Below are positions 1 through 10,753 of a DNA stretch of 60,875 nucleotides, in pieces. Location of the stretch: contig JADDQH010000006.1 of NCBI GenBank assembly GCA_016781485.1, positions 1 to 60,875 of the forward strand, written 5' to 3'. The notes below the pieces were generated by a model. It was not told the origin of the DNA and ran no database searches. It was given only the letters and a program-made list of their open reading frames with translations. Origin of the DNA: Chloroflexota bacterium. Lineage in GTDB: Bacteria > Chloroflexota > Limnocylindria > Limnocylindrales > CSP1-4. Both the position numbers and the translations under genes were made by a program. How positions within the stretch are numbered: position 1 is the stretch's first letter; every line of letters starts with the position of its first letter.

Positions 1-1222
1 CGGCCTCGGTCGCTCGGCGCCGCAGGCGATCCAGTTCTGCCTCTTCGGCGGCGAGGGTGCGACGCAGCGTCGCCTCGCGCTCCGTCGACTCGGCGTGTGC
101 GGATCCGGCGGTCACCAGCGCCTCGACCGCTCGCTCGAGCTCCCGCTCCACCTCCCTCAGGACGCTCTCTCCGTCATGGTCGATCTCGGGTAACGGCACC
201 GCCATACTCCGTCGCACCTGCGTAGCGCGTTCCTCGATGCCGGCGCGTTCAGAGGCGGCCCGGCCCCGATCACGACGCGCGGACGCGAGCTCGGCCATCA
301 GCCTCGCCTCCTGGAGGCGCAGCTCCGTCGTGCGGGCACGCAACCGTTCCAGCGCGTCGCGACGGTCGCGTTCCGTCCGGTCTCGCTCCACGAGCGCGAT
401 CGTCTGGTTCCGGACGTACTCCTCGGCGGCTCGAAGCTCGCGGAGTGCGCGATCGACGTCCGCTCGGGCCCCTGCGAGTGACTCTCGCGCTCGCGACGCC
501 GTCTCCTCGGCGGCCATCCACCGAACGCGGGCCGCCGCGACGAGCGCTCCCGCGAGCTCGGCCGCCGCCGTCCGTCGCGCCGACTGCTGCTCGACCTGGG
601 CAGCGAGCCGCCTGGCCTGGGGGCGGAGTTCGCCGATGATGTCGCGGACGCGTCCCAGGTTCGTCTCGGCCTCCGCGAGTCCTGACTCCGCCTGCCGTCG
701 GCGTCGCTCGTGTCGGCGAACGCCCGCTGCTTCCTCGAATAGCGGCCGCCGCTCCTCGGGTCGGAGCGCGAGGGCCTGATCGACCATCCCCTGACCGATG
801 AACAGGAATGCGTTGTCGGCGAGGTTCCCGGCCTCGAGCAGCTCCACGATCTCGCGAAGCCTCACCCGTGCCCGGTTCAGCAGATACTCGTTCTCGCCGG
901 ACCGATACAGCCTCCGGCCGAGCTCCACCTCGGCATACTCCACGGGCAACAGCCCGTCGTTGTTCTCGATCACCAGCGTCACATCTGCCATCCCGATCGC
1001 GCGGCGCTTGGCCGACCCGGCGAAGATCACGTCCTCGGCCTTGCGCGTCCGCAGCGAACGGCCTTGCTCGCCCAGCGCCCATCGGAGGGCGTCGGCAAGG
1101 TTGCTCTTGCCGCTCCCGTTCGGCCCGATCACGGCATTGATCCCCGAGCCGAACTCGACGACCGTCTTCTCCGCGAACGACTTGAACCCCACCACGCGCA
1201 GAGCGCGGAGACGAGGTCCCAC
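1..1222 (-). CDS. smc: Chromosome partition protein SMC, N-terminal part (cut by window edge)
   Basis: SMC is an ATPase that forms a ring with ScpA/ScpB and compacts and segregates the chromosome. Only the N-terminal ~407 residues are here; the gene runs off the left edge. The Walker A motif GPNGSGKSN lies at about residues 32-40, followed by the ADALRWALGEQ segment, and the sequence then turns into a long Arg/Glu/Ala-rich coiled coil. I place the start at GTG 1222: a GAGAGG Shine-Dalgarno lies 6 nt upstream and MGPRLRALRVVGFKSF fits the family. A GTG at 1228 is an in-frame alternative. The start lies 2 nt after the rnc stop, so the two are co-transcribed, as in many Gram-positive-type genomes. 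Confidence 0.95.
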   Translation of the reverse strand, partial: MGPRLRALRVVGFKSFAEKTVVEFGSGINAVIGPNGSGKSNLADALRWALGEQGRSLRTRKAEDVIFAGSAKRRAIGMADVTLVIENNDGLLPVEYAEVELGRRLYRSGENEYLLNRARVRLREIVELLEAGNLADNAFLFIGQGMVDQALALRPEERRPLFEEAAGVRRHERRRRQAESGLAEAETNLGRVRDIIGELRPQARRLAAQVEQQSARRTAAAELAGALVAAARVRWMAAEETASRARESLAGARADVDRALRELRAAEEYVRNQTIALVERDRTERDRRDALERLRARTTELRLQEARLMAELASARRDRGRAASERAGIEERATQVRRSMAVPLPEIDHDGESVLREVERELERAVEALVTAGSAHAESTEREATLRRTLAAEEAELDRLRRRATEA

Positions 1223-1224
1223 GG

Positions 1225-2127
1225 TCACCTCTCGAACGGGGGACCGGAGGCGGCGCCGCGCCACTGGTCGGCGCCCCGGGCCTCGATCCCCGGCGGGTCC
1301 GTCAGCACGAGAGGCGTTCGCTCCGCGTCCACCGACTCCGGGAAGACGTCGGCGGTCTCCAGGGACACGAGCGCAGCCGCAGCAGCCTCGGTCTCGGCCG
1401 CGCGGCGGCTGCTCCCCTCACCGGTCGCGATCACGACGTCGCCGAGCAGCACCTCCACCCGGTACTGCTTTGCATGGTCGGGCCCTTCCGCGCTGATGAT
1501 GCGGTAGGTCGGCGGTCTCCCCGTGTTCGCGTAGCTGAGTTCCTGGAGTCTGCTCTTGGCGGACTTCAGTGCTCCGATCGACCGCTCGGCGTCCAGCTCG
1601 TCTTCCGCGAGTGACAGCAGCCAGGTGCGGGCAGCGTCCAGGCCGAGGTCGAGGTAGACCGCTCCCGCGACGGCCTCGAGCGCGGAGGCAAGGACGGACG
1701 GTCTCCGGCGTTCACCAGCCCGCTCGGCACCCTGGCCGAGCTGCAGGTAGGGACCGAGGTCCACCCGGTTCGCGAGGCGGGCGAGCCCCGGGCGGGAGAC
1801 GATCGCAGCGCGCCGCGTCGTGAGGCACCCCTCGTCATCGGTCTGGTACCGCGAGAAGAGCGCCTCTGAGAAGACCAGGGATACGACGGAGTCACCGAGG
1901 AACTCGAGCCGTTCGTTGCACATGACCCGGCTGCCCGGGTGCTCGTTGACGAAGCTGCTGTGGACCAGGGCCTGTTCCAGGAGCGTCAGGTCCCGGAACG
2001 GCAGCCCGAGTCGAACCGCGAGATCGGCTGCCGCTCTCGCCCTGTCACCCCCCGACGTCGGGTTACTGCCCCATCCGCTCGTCGATGTAGTCGACGGCTT
2101 CCTGTACGGTCCGGATCCGCTCCGCAT
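1225..2127 (-). CDS. rnc: Ribonuclease III
   Basis: RNase III is a cytoplasmic endonuclease that cuts double-stranded RNA, including rRNA precursors. The RNase III signature is clear ([20 protein letters not shown]), and a C-terminal double-stranded-RNA-binding domain begins near [13 protein letters not shown] and ends in an Ala-rich helix. Length without the leader region is normal. The start is a problem: no ATG, GTG or TTG occurs in frame between the acpP stop and the conserved domain, so the nearest canonical start is ATG 2127, 65 nt inside acpP. The ~25 extra N-terminal residues (Ser/Thr/Gly-rich) look like read-through of acpP in another frame. An unusual start or a sequencing indel is possible. 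It sits between acpP and smc, a classic neighbourhood. Confidence 0.93.
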   Translation of the reverse strand: MRSGSGPYRKPSTTSTSGWGSNPTSGGDRARAAADLAVRLGLPFRDLTLLEQALVHSSFVNEHPGSRVMCNERLEFLGDSVVSLVFSEALFSRYQTDDEGCLTTRRAAIVSRPGLARLANRVDLGPYLQLGQGAERAGERRRPSVLASALEAVAGAVYLDLGLDAARTWLLSLAEDELDAERSIGALKSAKSRLQELSYANTGRPPTYRIISAEGPDHAKQYRVEVLLGDVVIATGEGSSRRAAETEAAAAALVSLETADVFPESVDAERTPLVLTDPPGIEARGADQWRGAASGPPFER

Positions 2128-2305
2128 CCTCGTCGGAGATCTCCGTACCGAACTCCTCCTCGAGGCTCATGATCAGCTCGACGAGATCGAGGGAGTCCGC
2201 GTTCAGATCGTCCACGAAGGACGCTTCGGGCTTCACGTCCTCCTCGTCGACGCCGAGCTGCTCGACGACGATCTTCTTCAGACGATCGTAGGTCTCGGTG
2301 CTCAC
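2063..2305 (-). CDS. acpP: Acyl carrier protein
   Basis: This 80-residue acidic protein carries growing fatty-acyl chains on a phosphopantetheine arm. The attachment serine is in the [11 protein letters not shown] motif (DSL), about residue 38, and length and charge are typical. The start is GTG 2305, which overlaps the nusB stop as GTGA; a strong GGAGGAGAG Shine-Dalgarno lies just upstream. It shares an operon with plsX (phosphate acyltransferase), a functional partner in fatty-acid and phospholipid synthesis, and with rnc downstream. Confidence 0.97.
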   Translation of the reverse strand: MSTETYDRLKKIVVEQLGVDEEDVKPEASFVDDLNADSLDLVELIMSLEEEFGTEISDEDAERIRTVQEAVDYIDERMGQ

Positions 2306-2856
2306 CCGCTCTCCTCCCTGTGGCGACGTGACGTCGCCCTTGGCCGCCGCCGACCCCCCACCGGCGAGTCCCGCCCGGTCGATGCCGCCTCCCTCGCGAC
2401 CTGTCCGAGCACACCGTTGAGTAGGCGCCGAGCTGGCTCGCCGCTGTACTCACGCGCCAGTTCCACCCATTCGGAGATGGTCACCCGGGCCGGCGTCGCG
2501 GGCGAGTGTAGCAGTTCGCCAAGCCCGGAACGCAACAACGCGCGGTCGATCCGCGCGAGCTGGCCGACGGGATACGCAGGGGCGACGCGAGCCAGGAGTG
2601 CGTCGATCGAGTCGCGATGACGGACGACTGCGTCGACGATCTCGCGCGCGTATCCGGCGGTTCCCGCGTCTGGTGCCGTCTCGCCGAGGTGGCGCTCGAG
2701 CACGCTGGCCGCCGTCCGCTGACCGAAGTCCGCCTCGAACACGGTCGCGAGGGCGATCCGTCGCCCGAGTCGCCGCGGCTCATTGCCCGCCGAACGCGCC
2801 GCATCCAGGATCCCGCGCCCGAGGGGCAGTGCCGCTGTCTCCTCGACCTCGCTCAT
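2302..2856 (-). CDS. nusB: Transcription antitermination factor NusB
   Basis: NusB binds boxA RNA with S10 (NusE) and prevents premature termination of rRNA transcription. The all-helical NusB fold is recognisable from [14 protein letters not shown] (residues ~32-45) through [16 protein letters not shown] to the final helix [15 protein letters not shown]. The protein is longer than E. coli NusB because of an N-terminal ~25-residue extension and an Arg-rich C-terminal tail. Its stop overlaps the acpP start by 4 nt. It lies 20 nt downstream of plsX. Confidence 0.9.
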   Translation of the reverse strand: MSEVEETAALPLGRGILDAARSAGNEPRRLGRRIALATVFEADFGQRTAASVLERHLGETAPDAGTAGYAREIVDAVVRHRDSIDALLARVAPAYPVGQLARIDRALLRSGLGELLHSPATPARVTISEWVELAREYSGEPARRLLNGVLGQVAREAASTGRDSPVGGRRRPRATSRRHREESG

Positions 2857-2876
2857 CGTCGTCGGGCTCTCAAGCG

Positions 2877-3968
2877 CTACCCTTCCGCCGCCGCCACCGC
2901 GCGGACCACGCCGTCCGCGGCGGCCGGCGCGGGGTCGGCCGCCAGAGCCGCGGAGATGCGCTCTGGGATGCGTGCCCGCGCGGCAGCCGCTCCCACCTCT
3001 ACCGCGTACGCGACCATCCGCCGCTTGGCGCGACCATGCGTGATGAGGACGGTCCCCCGCACGCCCAGCAGAGGCGCCCCGCCGAAGCGCTCGTAGTCGA
3101 ACCGCTTCCGGATCCGTTGCAGCCCCGGGCGCATGAAGAGATACCCGAGGGGCCCGAACGGAGGGCGGCGGAACTCGGCCCGCAGCAGCCCGAAGATGTG
3201 ACTCGAGAGTCCCTCGAAGAACTTGATCGTGACGTTGCCGACGGACGCGTCGCAGACGATGACGTCGGCCGGGTGCGCCGGGAGGTCTTTCCCCTCGACG
3301 TTGCCGAGGAACCGAAGGTCCGTCTCCTTGAGGAGCGATGTTGCCTCCTGGACCCGCGCCTCCCCCTTGCCTCCCTCCTCGCCGATGGAGAGCAACGCCA
3401 CCGACGGCTCGACGACGCCCAGCACACGCTGCGCGAAGATCGTGCCCATCCGCGCGTACTGGGCCAGGTTGAGCCCTGTCGAGTCGGTCGTCGCGCCGAT
3501 GTCAAGCAGCACGAACGGACCCTTGTCGGTGACCATCTGGACCGCGAGAGCGGGCCGGTCGACTCCTCGCAGGCGCCCGAGATGGAGGATCGCGGAGGCG
3601 ACTCCGGCGCCTGTGTGGCCCGCGGTCACCACGGCGTCCGCGCGCCGCTCGCGGACCAGTCGCATCGCGACGTTGATGCTCGCCTCGCGCTTGCGTCGCA
3701 CGGCGGCCGCAGGGTGCTCGTGCATCGCCACGGATTCGCTCGCCTGGATCAGCGTCACGTTGCGCGGCAGGTCCCCGACGAGATGCTCACGCATCCGTGG
3801 CTCGTCGCCGACGAGCAGGACGTCCGTCTCGGGATGCTCACCCGCCCACGTCACGGCGCCGACCACGATCTCCGCGGGCGCGTGGTCGCCGCCCATCGCG
3901 TCAACGGCCACCCGGACGCGCCGATGCTCGTCGCCGTCGATCCGCAGGGAGAGTCCGGCCAGGTCCAT
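2877..3968 (-). CDS. plsX: Phosphate acyltransferase PlsX
   Basis: PlsX converts acyl-ACP plus phosphate to acyl-phosphate, the acyl donor for PlsY at the start of phospholipid synthesis. The family hallmark VAVDAMGGDHAP is at residues ~20-31; further conserved blocks are TAGHTGAGVA and VCDASVGNVTIKFFEG. Start ATG 3968 gives an N-terminal extension of ~18 residues relative to most PlsX proteins. A TAGGCT box ends 7 nt before this ATG and there is no clear Shine-Dalgarno, so a leaderless start is possible. Next in the operon come nusB and acpP, so substrate carrier and enzyme are co-expressed. Confidence 0.96.
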   Translation of the reverse strand: MDLAGLSLRIDGDEHRRVRVAVDAMGGDHAPAEIVVGAVTWAGEHPETDVLLVGDEPRMREHLVGDLPRNVTLIQASESVAMHEHPAAAVRRKREASINVAMRLVRERRADAVVTAGHTGAGVASAILHLGRLRGVDRPALAVQMVTDKGPFVLLDIGATTDSTGLNLAQYARMGTIFAQRVLGVVEPSVALLSIGEEGGKGEARVQEATSLLKETDLRFLGNVEGKDLPAHPADVIVCDASVGNVTIKFFEGLSSHIFGLLRAEFRRPPFGPLGYLFMRPGLQRIRKRFDYERFGGAPLLGVRGTVLITHGRAKRRMVAYAVEVGAAAARARIPERISAALAADPAPAAADGVVRAVAAAEG

Positions 3969-4027
3969 CTGCCGCAGCCTATCCTGCCGCGCCGCGCGCG
4001 GCTATCGCGTCTCTGTCCCTGCCCGTG

Positions 4028-4234
4028 TCAGGACGGGTTCGCTTCCTTCGGCGTCCGCTGCTTGATCCGGACCGCCTCGCGCCCCGCGTAGTAGCCGCAG
4101 TTCGGGCAGGCGTGGTGCGTCTGCTTCCGCTCGTGGCAGTGCGGGCACTCCTCGAGCGTCGGGACCGTCAGCGCCTGGTGCGCGCGATGGTCGCCCTGGC
4201 TCGCGTGCGACTTCCGTCGCTTGGGTACACCCAT
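4028..4234 (-). CDS. rpmF: 50S ribosomal protein bL32
   Basis: This 68-residue basic protein begins MGVPKRRKSHASQG, the bL32 signature, and has a zinc ribbon of two CxxC pairs (CPHC and CPNC). An AGGAG Shine-Dalgarno lies about 10 nt before ATG 4234. The position directly after the yceD/DUF177 gene and before plsX is the widely conserved yceD-rpmF-plsX arrangement. Confidence 0.98.
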   Translation of the reverse strand: MGVPKRRKSHASQGDHRAHQALTVPTLEECPHCHERKQTHHACPNCGYYAGREAVRIKQRTPKEANPS

Positions 4235-4242
4235 GGTTGCTG

Positions 4243-4866
4243 TTACTCCTCTTGGTTGTGGGGCTCACCCTGATGCAGGGTGATGTCGGTGGACTTGCGG
4301 CGGGATGGCGGTTCGCCCGCTTCAGGGCGTCCGTCGGAGCGCTCGGAGCTCCACGTGCCGAGTGCCGCGAGTCGGGGGTCGATCTCCTCACCCTCGTGCA
4401 GGTGACCGGGGTCTGCGTTCAGGTCGAAGCCACAGACGGAGCACAGGCCGCGGCAATCGGGGCGGTGAAGGGGCGCGATCGGCTGTGCGAGCGAGATCGC
4501 CTCTCGCGCCGGTTCCGAGAGATCGAGTTCGTGGTGCTCGTCGAGCCGAAGGGCGTCCGGCTCAGCGGAGAAATCGACCGGCACGCCGGTCTCGAAGTCG
4601 ATCGACGGGAGCGCCTCTTCCTGCAGGTTGACCGTGATCGGCGCGACCATCGGCTGCAGACACCTGCTGCACGTCTCCTCGAGGGCGGTGGTCAGCTCGG
4701 CGCCGGCGAGGACGCTCCGCCCCGTCCGAGTGAGCCGCACCTCTCCCTCGATCGGTGCCGCCAGTTGGACGTCCTCTGCGATCTCCAGCTGCTCACCGCG
4801 GACCGGATAGGTCCGAGTGGTGCCGGGAGCGGAACGCAGGAGACCTGCCACGTTGAACGTGAGCAT
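4243..4866 (-). CDS. YceD/DUF177 family protein
   Basis: DUF177 (YceD) proteins are linked to 23S rRNA accumulation and are almost always encoded just upstream of rpmF, as here (8 nt gap). Visible features are a Cys pair (CSRC, about residues 86-89), a second cluster (CRGLCSVCG, about 139-147) that could bind a metal, and the conserved DLSEPAREAISLAQPI block. The ~40 C-terminal residues after WSSERSDG are polar and probably disordered. The start at ATG 4866 lies 6 nt after the stop of the coiled-coil gene. The molecular activity of the family is not established. Confidence 0.9.
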   Translation of the reverse strand: MLTFNVAGLLRSAPGTTRTYPVRGEQLEIAEDVQLAAPIEGEVRLTRTGRSVLAGAELTTALEETCSRCLQPMVAPITVNLQEEALPSIDFETGVPVDFSAEPDALRLDEHHELDLSEPAREAISLAQPIAPLHRPDCRGLCSVCGFDLNADPGHLHEGEEIDPRLAALGTWSSERSDGRPEAGEPPSRRKSTDITLHQGEPHNQEE

Positions 4867-4872
4867 CGGTGG

Positions 4873-5466
4873 TCAGCGAGCATTCCCGCCTGACCGCGCC
4901 GTCTCCACCGCGGCGGCGACCTGGCCGTTGCCGGGCTCACCGTCGGCCTGACCGTCGCCCTCGCCATCGACCTGACCGTCCGCGGATCCCCGCCGATCGT
5001 CCAGCAGGGCGAGTCCGCGTTGGATGCTTTGCAGCGCTTTGGCGCACTCGCCCTCGAGCCGCAGAAGCACGCTCACCGCGTACGCGTCCGCGCCGCGGCG
5101 CACTTCTTCGGCCTGCGCCTCCGCCTCAGCGATGATCTCCTGCGACCGGAGCTCCGCGGCACGAGTCAGCTCGCGCTCCTCGATCAGGAACGCGGCCTGC
5201 TCCTGCGCGCGCGCGATGATGCCGTCGGCTTCTTCCTGTGCATTCGCGATGATCCGCTCGGTCTCCTGGGAGATGCGCTTTGCCTGGCGGACCTCTTCGG
5301 GCACGGACGCGCGCAGCTGGTCGATCAGGTCGAGTGCCCCGGACTGATCGACGACGACGTTGTTCGTCAGCGGCAGCCGCTTCCCGTTCGCGATCAGCGA
5401 CTCGAGCCGCTCGACCAGGAAGATGATGTCGATGGGAGGGCCTCCTTGCGGCAGGTGATGCGCCAT
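4873..5466 (-). CDS. Coiled-coil protein of the ATP-synthase-B-like/DivIVA-like type
   Basis: The protein has a short N-terminal domain (DIIFLVERLESLIANGKRLPL), then an extended Glu/Ala/Arg/Gln coiled coil (about residues 55-150) and a Gly/Asp-rich tail. Proteins of this shape lie between coaD and DUF177 in Actinomycetota and Chloroflexota and are annotated as ATP synthase B-like or cell-division-initiation-like; the function is not known. The coordinates use the only canonical start, ATG 5466. However, a perfect AAGGAGG (5441-5447) sits 7 nt before an ATC codon at 5433-5431, exactly where I would expect homologues to begin (MDII...), and ATG 5466 overlaps a TAGAAT -10-like box. Initiation at ATC 5433 is therefore a serious alternative. 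Confidence 0.8.
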   Translation of the reverse strand: MAHHLPQGGPPIDIIFLVERLESLIANGKRLPLTNNVVVDQSGALDLIDQLRASVPEEVRQAKRISQETERIIANAQEEADGIIARAQEQAAFLIEERELTRAAELRSQEIIAEAEAQAEEVRRGADAYAVSVLLRLEGECAKALQSIQRGLALLDDRRGSADGQVDGEGDGQADGEPGNGQVAAAVETARSGGNAR

Positions 5467-5467
5467 T

Positions 5468-6538
<1,071 letters not shown>

Positions 6539-6546
<8 letters not shown>

Positions 6547-8710
6547 CGCTCGCCGGCTCTCCGGCCGCGATCCGTGCCAGCCAGCCTTGCTGCAGCTCAC
6601 GGCGAAGTGGTGCGTAACGGTCGAGCGGCAGCGTCCCGTCCGCATCCAGAAGCTCCTCCGCCTGCGCCCGCGCCCGGCCGGCCAGTTCGCGGTGGTCGCT
6701 GCGCTGCAGGGACGCCACGCGCAACCGGGGAAGGCCGCTCTGCGTCAGGCCGAGGACATCACCCTCCCGACGCAGCTCGAAATCCGCCTCGGCGAGAGCG
6801 AAGCCGTCACGCGTCCGGACGACGGCCTCGAGCCGCTTCAGGGCGACCTCGTCGGTCGTATCGGTGACGAGCACGCAGTACGACTCCGCGTTCCCGCGGC
6901 CGACGCGCCCCCGCAACTGGTGGAGTTGGGCGAGACCGAACCGGTCGGCGCCCTCGACGATCATCAGCGTCGCCTCGGGGACGTCCACGCCCACCTCCAC
7001 GACGGTCGTCCCGACGAGCACGTCGAGATCACCGTCGCGAAAGTGCGCCATCTCCGCGTCTCGCTCGGCTGGCTTCATCCGACCGTGGACGAGCCCGACG
7101 CGGACCGGCGCCAGCAGCTCTCGGAGCCGAACGGCCTCGGTCTCGGCGGCGATCGCGCCCTCCTCCTCCGACTCCTCGATGAGCGGCACGACGACGAACG
7201 TCCTGTGGCCCCGGCTCGCCTCCTCGCGCACCTTCTCCCACGTGCCCGCGAGCTCATCCGACCGTCGGATCCCCGTCCGGATCGGGATCCGCCCCTCCGG
7301 CGGCGTGCGCAGGTCAGAGACGTCGAGGTCCGCGTACAGCACCTGCCCCAGCGTGCGCGGGATGGGCGTCGCGGTCATCAGCAGGACGTGGGGTGCGGAC
7401 CCACCGGCCTTTTCCTCCAGCTGGCCGCGTTGCTCGACGCCGAACCGGTGCTGTTCGTCGATCACCACGACCGCCAGTCTGGCGAACGAGACCCGCGCCT
7501 GGAGGAGCGCGTGGGTCCCGACGACCACCGCCGCCTGCCCATTCGCGATCGCGTCGAGCGCGGACCGCGTCCCGGCGGCGCTCAGCGAGCCGGTCAATAG
7601 CGTGACCGGCACGCCGACGTGCTCCAGGAGGAGCGAGAGGGTCGCGGCGTGCTGCCGCGCGAGCAGGTCGGTGGGTGCGAGCAGAGCGCCCTGGAACCCG
7701 CATTCGGCGGCGAGCCCCAGTGCGTACGCGGCGACAGCCGTCTTCCCGGAGCCCACGTCGCCCTGAAGGAGACGGAGCATGGGCTGGTCTCGCGACACGT
7801 CCTCCCTGACCGCCTCGATCGCGCGCTTCTGGTCCTCGGTCAGGTCCACTGCGCGCCCCACCCTCGCCGACAGCGCCCCCCTGATGGAGCGCTCGAGCTC
7901 TCCTTCCCGCGTCCGCTTCATCGGGAGAGGGTGGGCCGAGCTCGCCGAGCGCAGCCGCCGTCGCGCGACCATGCCCACCTGGAGCGCGAGGAGCTCGTCG
8001 AACGCGAGCCGCTCGAGTGCCTCGTCCCGGTCGCCGAAGCTCCCGGGGTAGTGGGCGTGCGCCACCGCCTCCCCGATCCCGACCAACCCCTCCCCCTCCC
8101 TGATCGCTTCCGGCAGGTACTCACGATACGGGCCGTATCGCTCCAGCGCGTCCCCGATCGCGGCACGCAACGTCCGGGCGGTGATGCCCGTGGTGAGCCG
8201 GTAGACGGGCACGATCCGGCCGGCATGGAGGATGGTCGAGCCATCGTCACGCTCGAACTCGGGGTCATCGAAGCTGGGGATGAAGCCCCTGTGCCGGATC
8301 TTCCCACTGATCACGACTCGGTCGCCCTCGCGGAGACGACGCTCGATGAAGCGTCGCCCGAACCAGGTCGCCTCTGCCTCGCCCGTCTTGTCGCGCAGGT
8401 ATGCGGTCGTGCGCTGGACCCTCCTCCGGAATGTCTGCTCGACGCGGATCCCGGTCACCTCGACGCGCGCGCTCGCACGCTCGCCTTCATCGAGCGTGCG
8501 CACCTCCGCGAGCGTTCGCAGCTCCCGCAGGTCCTCGTACCGCCGCGGCAGGTGGAACAGGAGGTCGCGAACGGTGTGGATACCGAGCCGCTTTCCAACA
8601 CGCCGGAGTGCGGCCGCTCCCGGGAGGCCCGTCGAGCCGACGGGCGTGTCGAGGGGATCGGCCGGCGAGACGGGCGTCGACCGCTCTCTCACAGCCACGA
8701 CTGCGGCCAC
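6539..8710 (-). CDS. recG: ATP-dependent DNA helicase RecG
   Basis: RecG is a branched-DNA translocase that regresses stalled replication forks. Visible order: N-terminal wedge/OB region (FHLPRRYEDLR, VTGIRVEQTFRRRVQRT), Walker A GDVGSGKTAVA, the RecG-type motif II DEQHRFG, motif III MTATPIPRTL, then the helicase C domain (VVGTTVVEVGVDVPEA, QLRGRVGRG) and the RecG C-terminal TARTFLGLTQSGLP-like region (REGDVLGLTQSGLP). The start is uncertain: GTG 8710 is chosen after a G-rich stretch, with GTG 8698 and 8692 as alternatives. The Arg/Ser-rich frame upstream lies inside the preceding gene. It is 67 nt downstream of the fakA-like gene, a conserved pairing. Confidence 0.96.
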
Positions 8711-8777
8711 CGTCAGTCGCCCCCCGTCCCGCGATGCTCTCCCGACGCCGGCGCCGCCGCGCCTCCTGCCCTCAGGT

Positions 8778-10628
8778 TCATTCGGCCGCGATGACGTATC
8801 GGTGGTGGGGTTGCCCACCCTCGATGACCTCGACGTCGACGCCCTCGATCGCCGTTCGGATCGCGTCGGCGAGCTGCGCGGCCTCTCGTTCACCCACGCC
8901 CTCGCCGTAGTACAGCGTGACGAGCTCGAAGCCTGGGTCAAGTCGGGAGAGCGCCTCGACGCTGGCCACTACCGGATCCTCGCCTGCTGCGACGAGCCCC
9001 TCGTCCGGATCCAATGCCATGACCTGACCCTTCGCCACCCATCGCTCGCCGACGCGCCCATCACGGATCGCCTCGGTCACGTGCAGCGTTCGTACCGCTC
9101 GGGCTGCGTCGGTCATCCTCCGCGCGTTCCCCGCGGCATCGCGGTGGGGGTCGAGCGCGAGCAGCGCCGCGAAGCCCTCGGCGCTGTTCCGGGTGGGGAC
9201 GACGACGACCCGCTTCTCGCGGCTGAGCTCGCCCGCCCGCTCTGCTGCAAGCGTCGCGTTCGGGTTGTTCGGGAGCAGCAGGACCTCGTCGGTCTCCGTG
9301 GCCCGGATCGCGCGGAGCAGCTCTCCGGTGGACGGGTTGTCCCCCTGACCGCCGCGCACGATGTGACGTACCCCGAAGCTCGCGAATACCCGCTCCAGTC
9401 CGTGCCCAGAGGTGACGACGACGATGTCAGGGGCGGACGAGGCCGGGCCGGAACGAGCCGGCTCGGCGGGCGGCGCGGGCGATGCGGGAACGGACCCCGA
9501 TCCCAAGGGGTCCGATCCGAGCGGCGCGGAGATCGATTCCCTCGCACGCGCCTCGCGTAGGTCGTCGACCTGCTCGTCCAGGTTCTCGATCGTGATGCGG
9601 GTCAGGGAGCCGAGTGCGAGCCCGTACGCGACGACCTGGTCGGGTCGGTCGTTGTGGACGTGGACCTTGACGGCGCGGGTGTCGCCGGCGACGAGCACGG
9701 AGTCGCCGATCGACTCCAGGTCCGCGCGGATCGCGGCGACGTCGAGGGGAGTCGAGCGCGCCGTCAGCAGGAAGATCGTCTCGTAGCCGAAGTCCGCACG
9801 CGCTCCATCGGGGTGGCGGTGGTCGCGTGCTCCGGCGCGAGGCGGGACGGCCGTCGGGTTCGGCGCCAGCGGCGGTGCCGCGACCGGGATGGCGTGCAAC
9901 GGAAGCGGGACCCCTGCGAGATGGCTGAGCGCAGCCTGAAGGACGATCTCGAGACCTCTACCGCCGGCGTCGACGACGCCGGCGTCGCGCAGCAGAGGCA
10001 ATAGCGACGGGGTGTTCGCGACCGACCGCCCCGCCGCGGTGACGGTCGCCGCAACGACCGAGGCGAACGTCGGATCGTGCTCCGCCGCCTGCGACGCGCC
10101 CGCCGCCGTCTCTCGGATGACCGTCAGGATGGTGCCGTCGACGGGCCGAGCGACGGCGTGGTGGCTCGCCTCGCTCCCTCGGCGAAGTGCAGCCGCGAGG
10201 GCGACCCCGTCGAACGACCCCCCATCACCGAGCTCTTCCGCGATCCCGCGGATGATCTGCGACAGGATGACGCCGCTGTTTCCCCGAGCCCCCATCAGCG
10301 CGCCGAAGCTGATGGCTCCCGCGATCCGCCCGACGGTCCGTTCCTCCTCGGGCACGAGCTTCGCCTCCTCGAGCGCCGCGCGCATCGTCGCGAGCATGTT
10401 CGAGCCGGTGTCACCGTCCGGCACGGGGAAGACGTTCAGGGCGTTGAGCTCCTCGGCGCTCGCGGCGAGACCCATCACCGACGACTCCAGCGCGCCCAGG
10501 AGCAGCGAGCCGTCGCATGCGCGACCGTGGGAGGCGTCGCCAGCGGCCTCCCGGCGTCGGCGGGCGCCGAAGTCCGATCCCGTCCTGGTGGGCGTCGCCT
10601 TGCGGCGGGCGGACGGGCCAGATGGCAA
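8778..10628 (-). CDS. fakA: FakA-like fatty acid kinase / DAK2-domain protein (YloV family)
   Basis: The protein has a DhaL/DAK2-type ATP-binding domain (LNALNVFPVPDGDTGSNML; the Asp cluster binds Mg-ATP), a middle domain (ETIFLLTARST ... VKVHVHNDRPDQVV) and a C-terminal DegV-interacting domain (VVTSGHGLERVF, LLLPNNPNATLAAERAG, SAEGFAALLALDP). FakA phosphorylates fatty acids presented by a FakB partner; no FakB gene lies in this window. The start is TTG 10628: a GGAGGTGA Shine-Dalgarno (10635-10642) lies 6 nt upstream. This adds ~40 Arg-rich residues before the usual family start. A Pro/Ser/Ala-rich linker separates the middle and C-terminal domains. The symbol is by homology only. Confidence 0.9.
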   Translation of the reverse strand: MPSGPSARRKATPTRTGSDFGARRRREAAGDASHGRACDGSLLLGALESSVMGLAASAEELNALNVFPVPDGDTGSNMLATMRAALEEAKLVPEEERTVGRIAGAISFGALMGARGNSGVILSQIIRGIAEELGDGGSFDGVALAAALRRGSEASHHAVARPVDGTILTVIRETAAGASQAAEHDPTFASVVAATVTAAGRSVANTPSLLPLLRDAGVVDAGGRGLEIVLQAALSHLAGVPLPLHAIPVAAPPLAPNPTAVPPRAGARDHRHPDGARADFGYETIFLLTARSTPLDVAAIRADLESIGDSVLVAGDTRAVKVHVHNDRPDQVVAYGLALGSLTRITIENLDEQVDDLREARARESISAPLGSDPLGSGSVPASPAPPAEPARSGPASSAPDIVVVTSGHGLERVFASFGVRHIVRGGQGDNPSTGELLRAIRATETDEVLLLPNNPNATLAAERAGELSREKRVVVVPTRNSAEGFAALLALDPHRDAAGNARRMTDAARAVRTLHVTEAIRDGRVGERWVAKGQVMALDPDEGLVAAGEDPVVASVEALSRLDPGFELVTLYYGEGVGEREAAQLADAIRTAIEGVDVEVIEGGQPHHRYVIAAE

Positions 10629-10744
10629 CCTCGGTCACCTCCGCTGACTCGGGCTTCGACCGTCCCCGACCGGGCGGCCGAGCCGGCGGCTCTCTCGCCC
10701 GTCCCGATCGCCGGGCTCGCAGCGTCTGAAGCGACACCGCCGCG

Positions 10745-10753
10745 TGCTATAGT
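10745..10753 (+). promoter_or_regulatory. Extended -10 promoter of rpmB (TGcTATAGT)
   Basis: TG-C-TATAGT is a near-consensus extended -10 in an otherwise GC-rich intergenic region. The expected transcript start is near 10760, giving a leader of about 49 nt before rpmB. No good -35 is seen, which fits an extended -10 promoter. The element is part of a near-palindrome that also gives TACTAT on the other strand, facing fakA. Confidence 0.65.
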
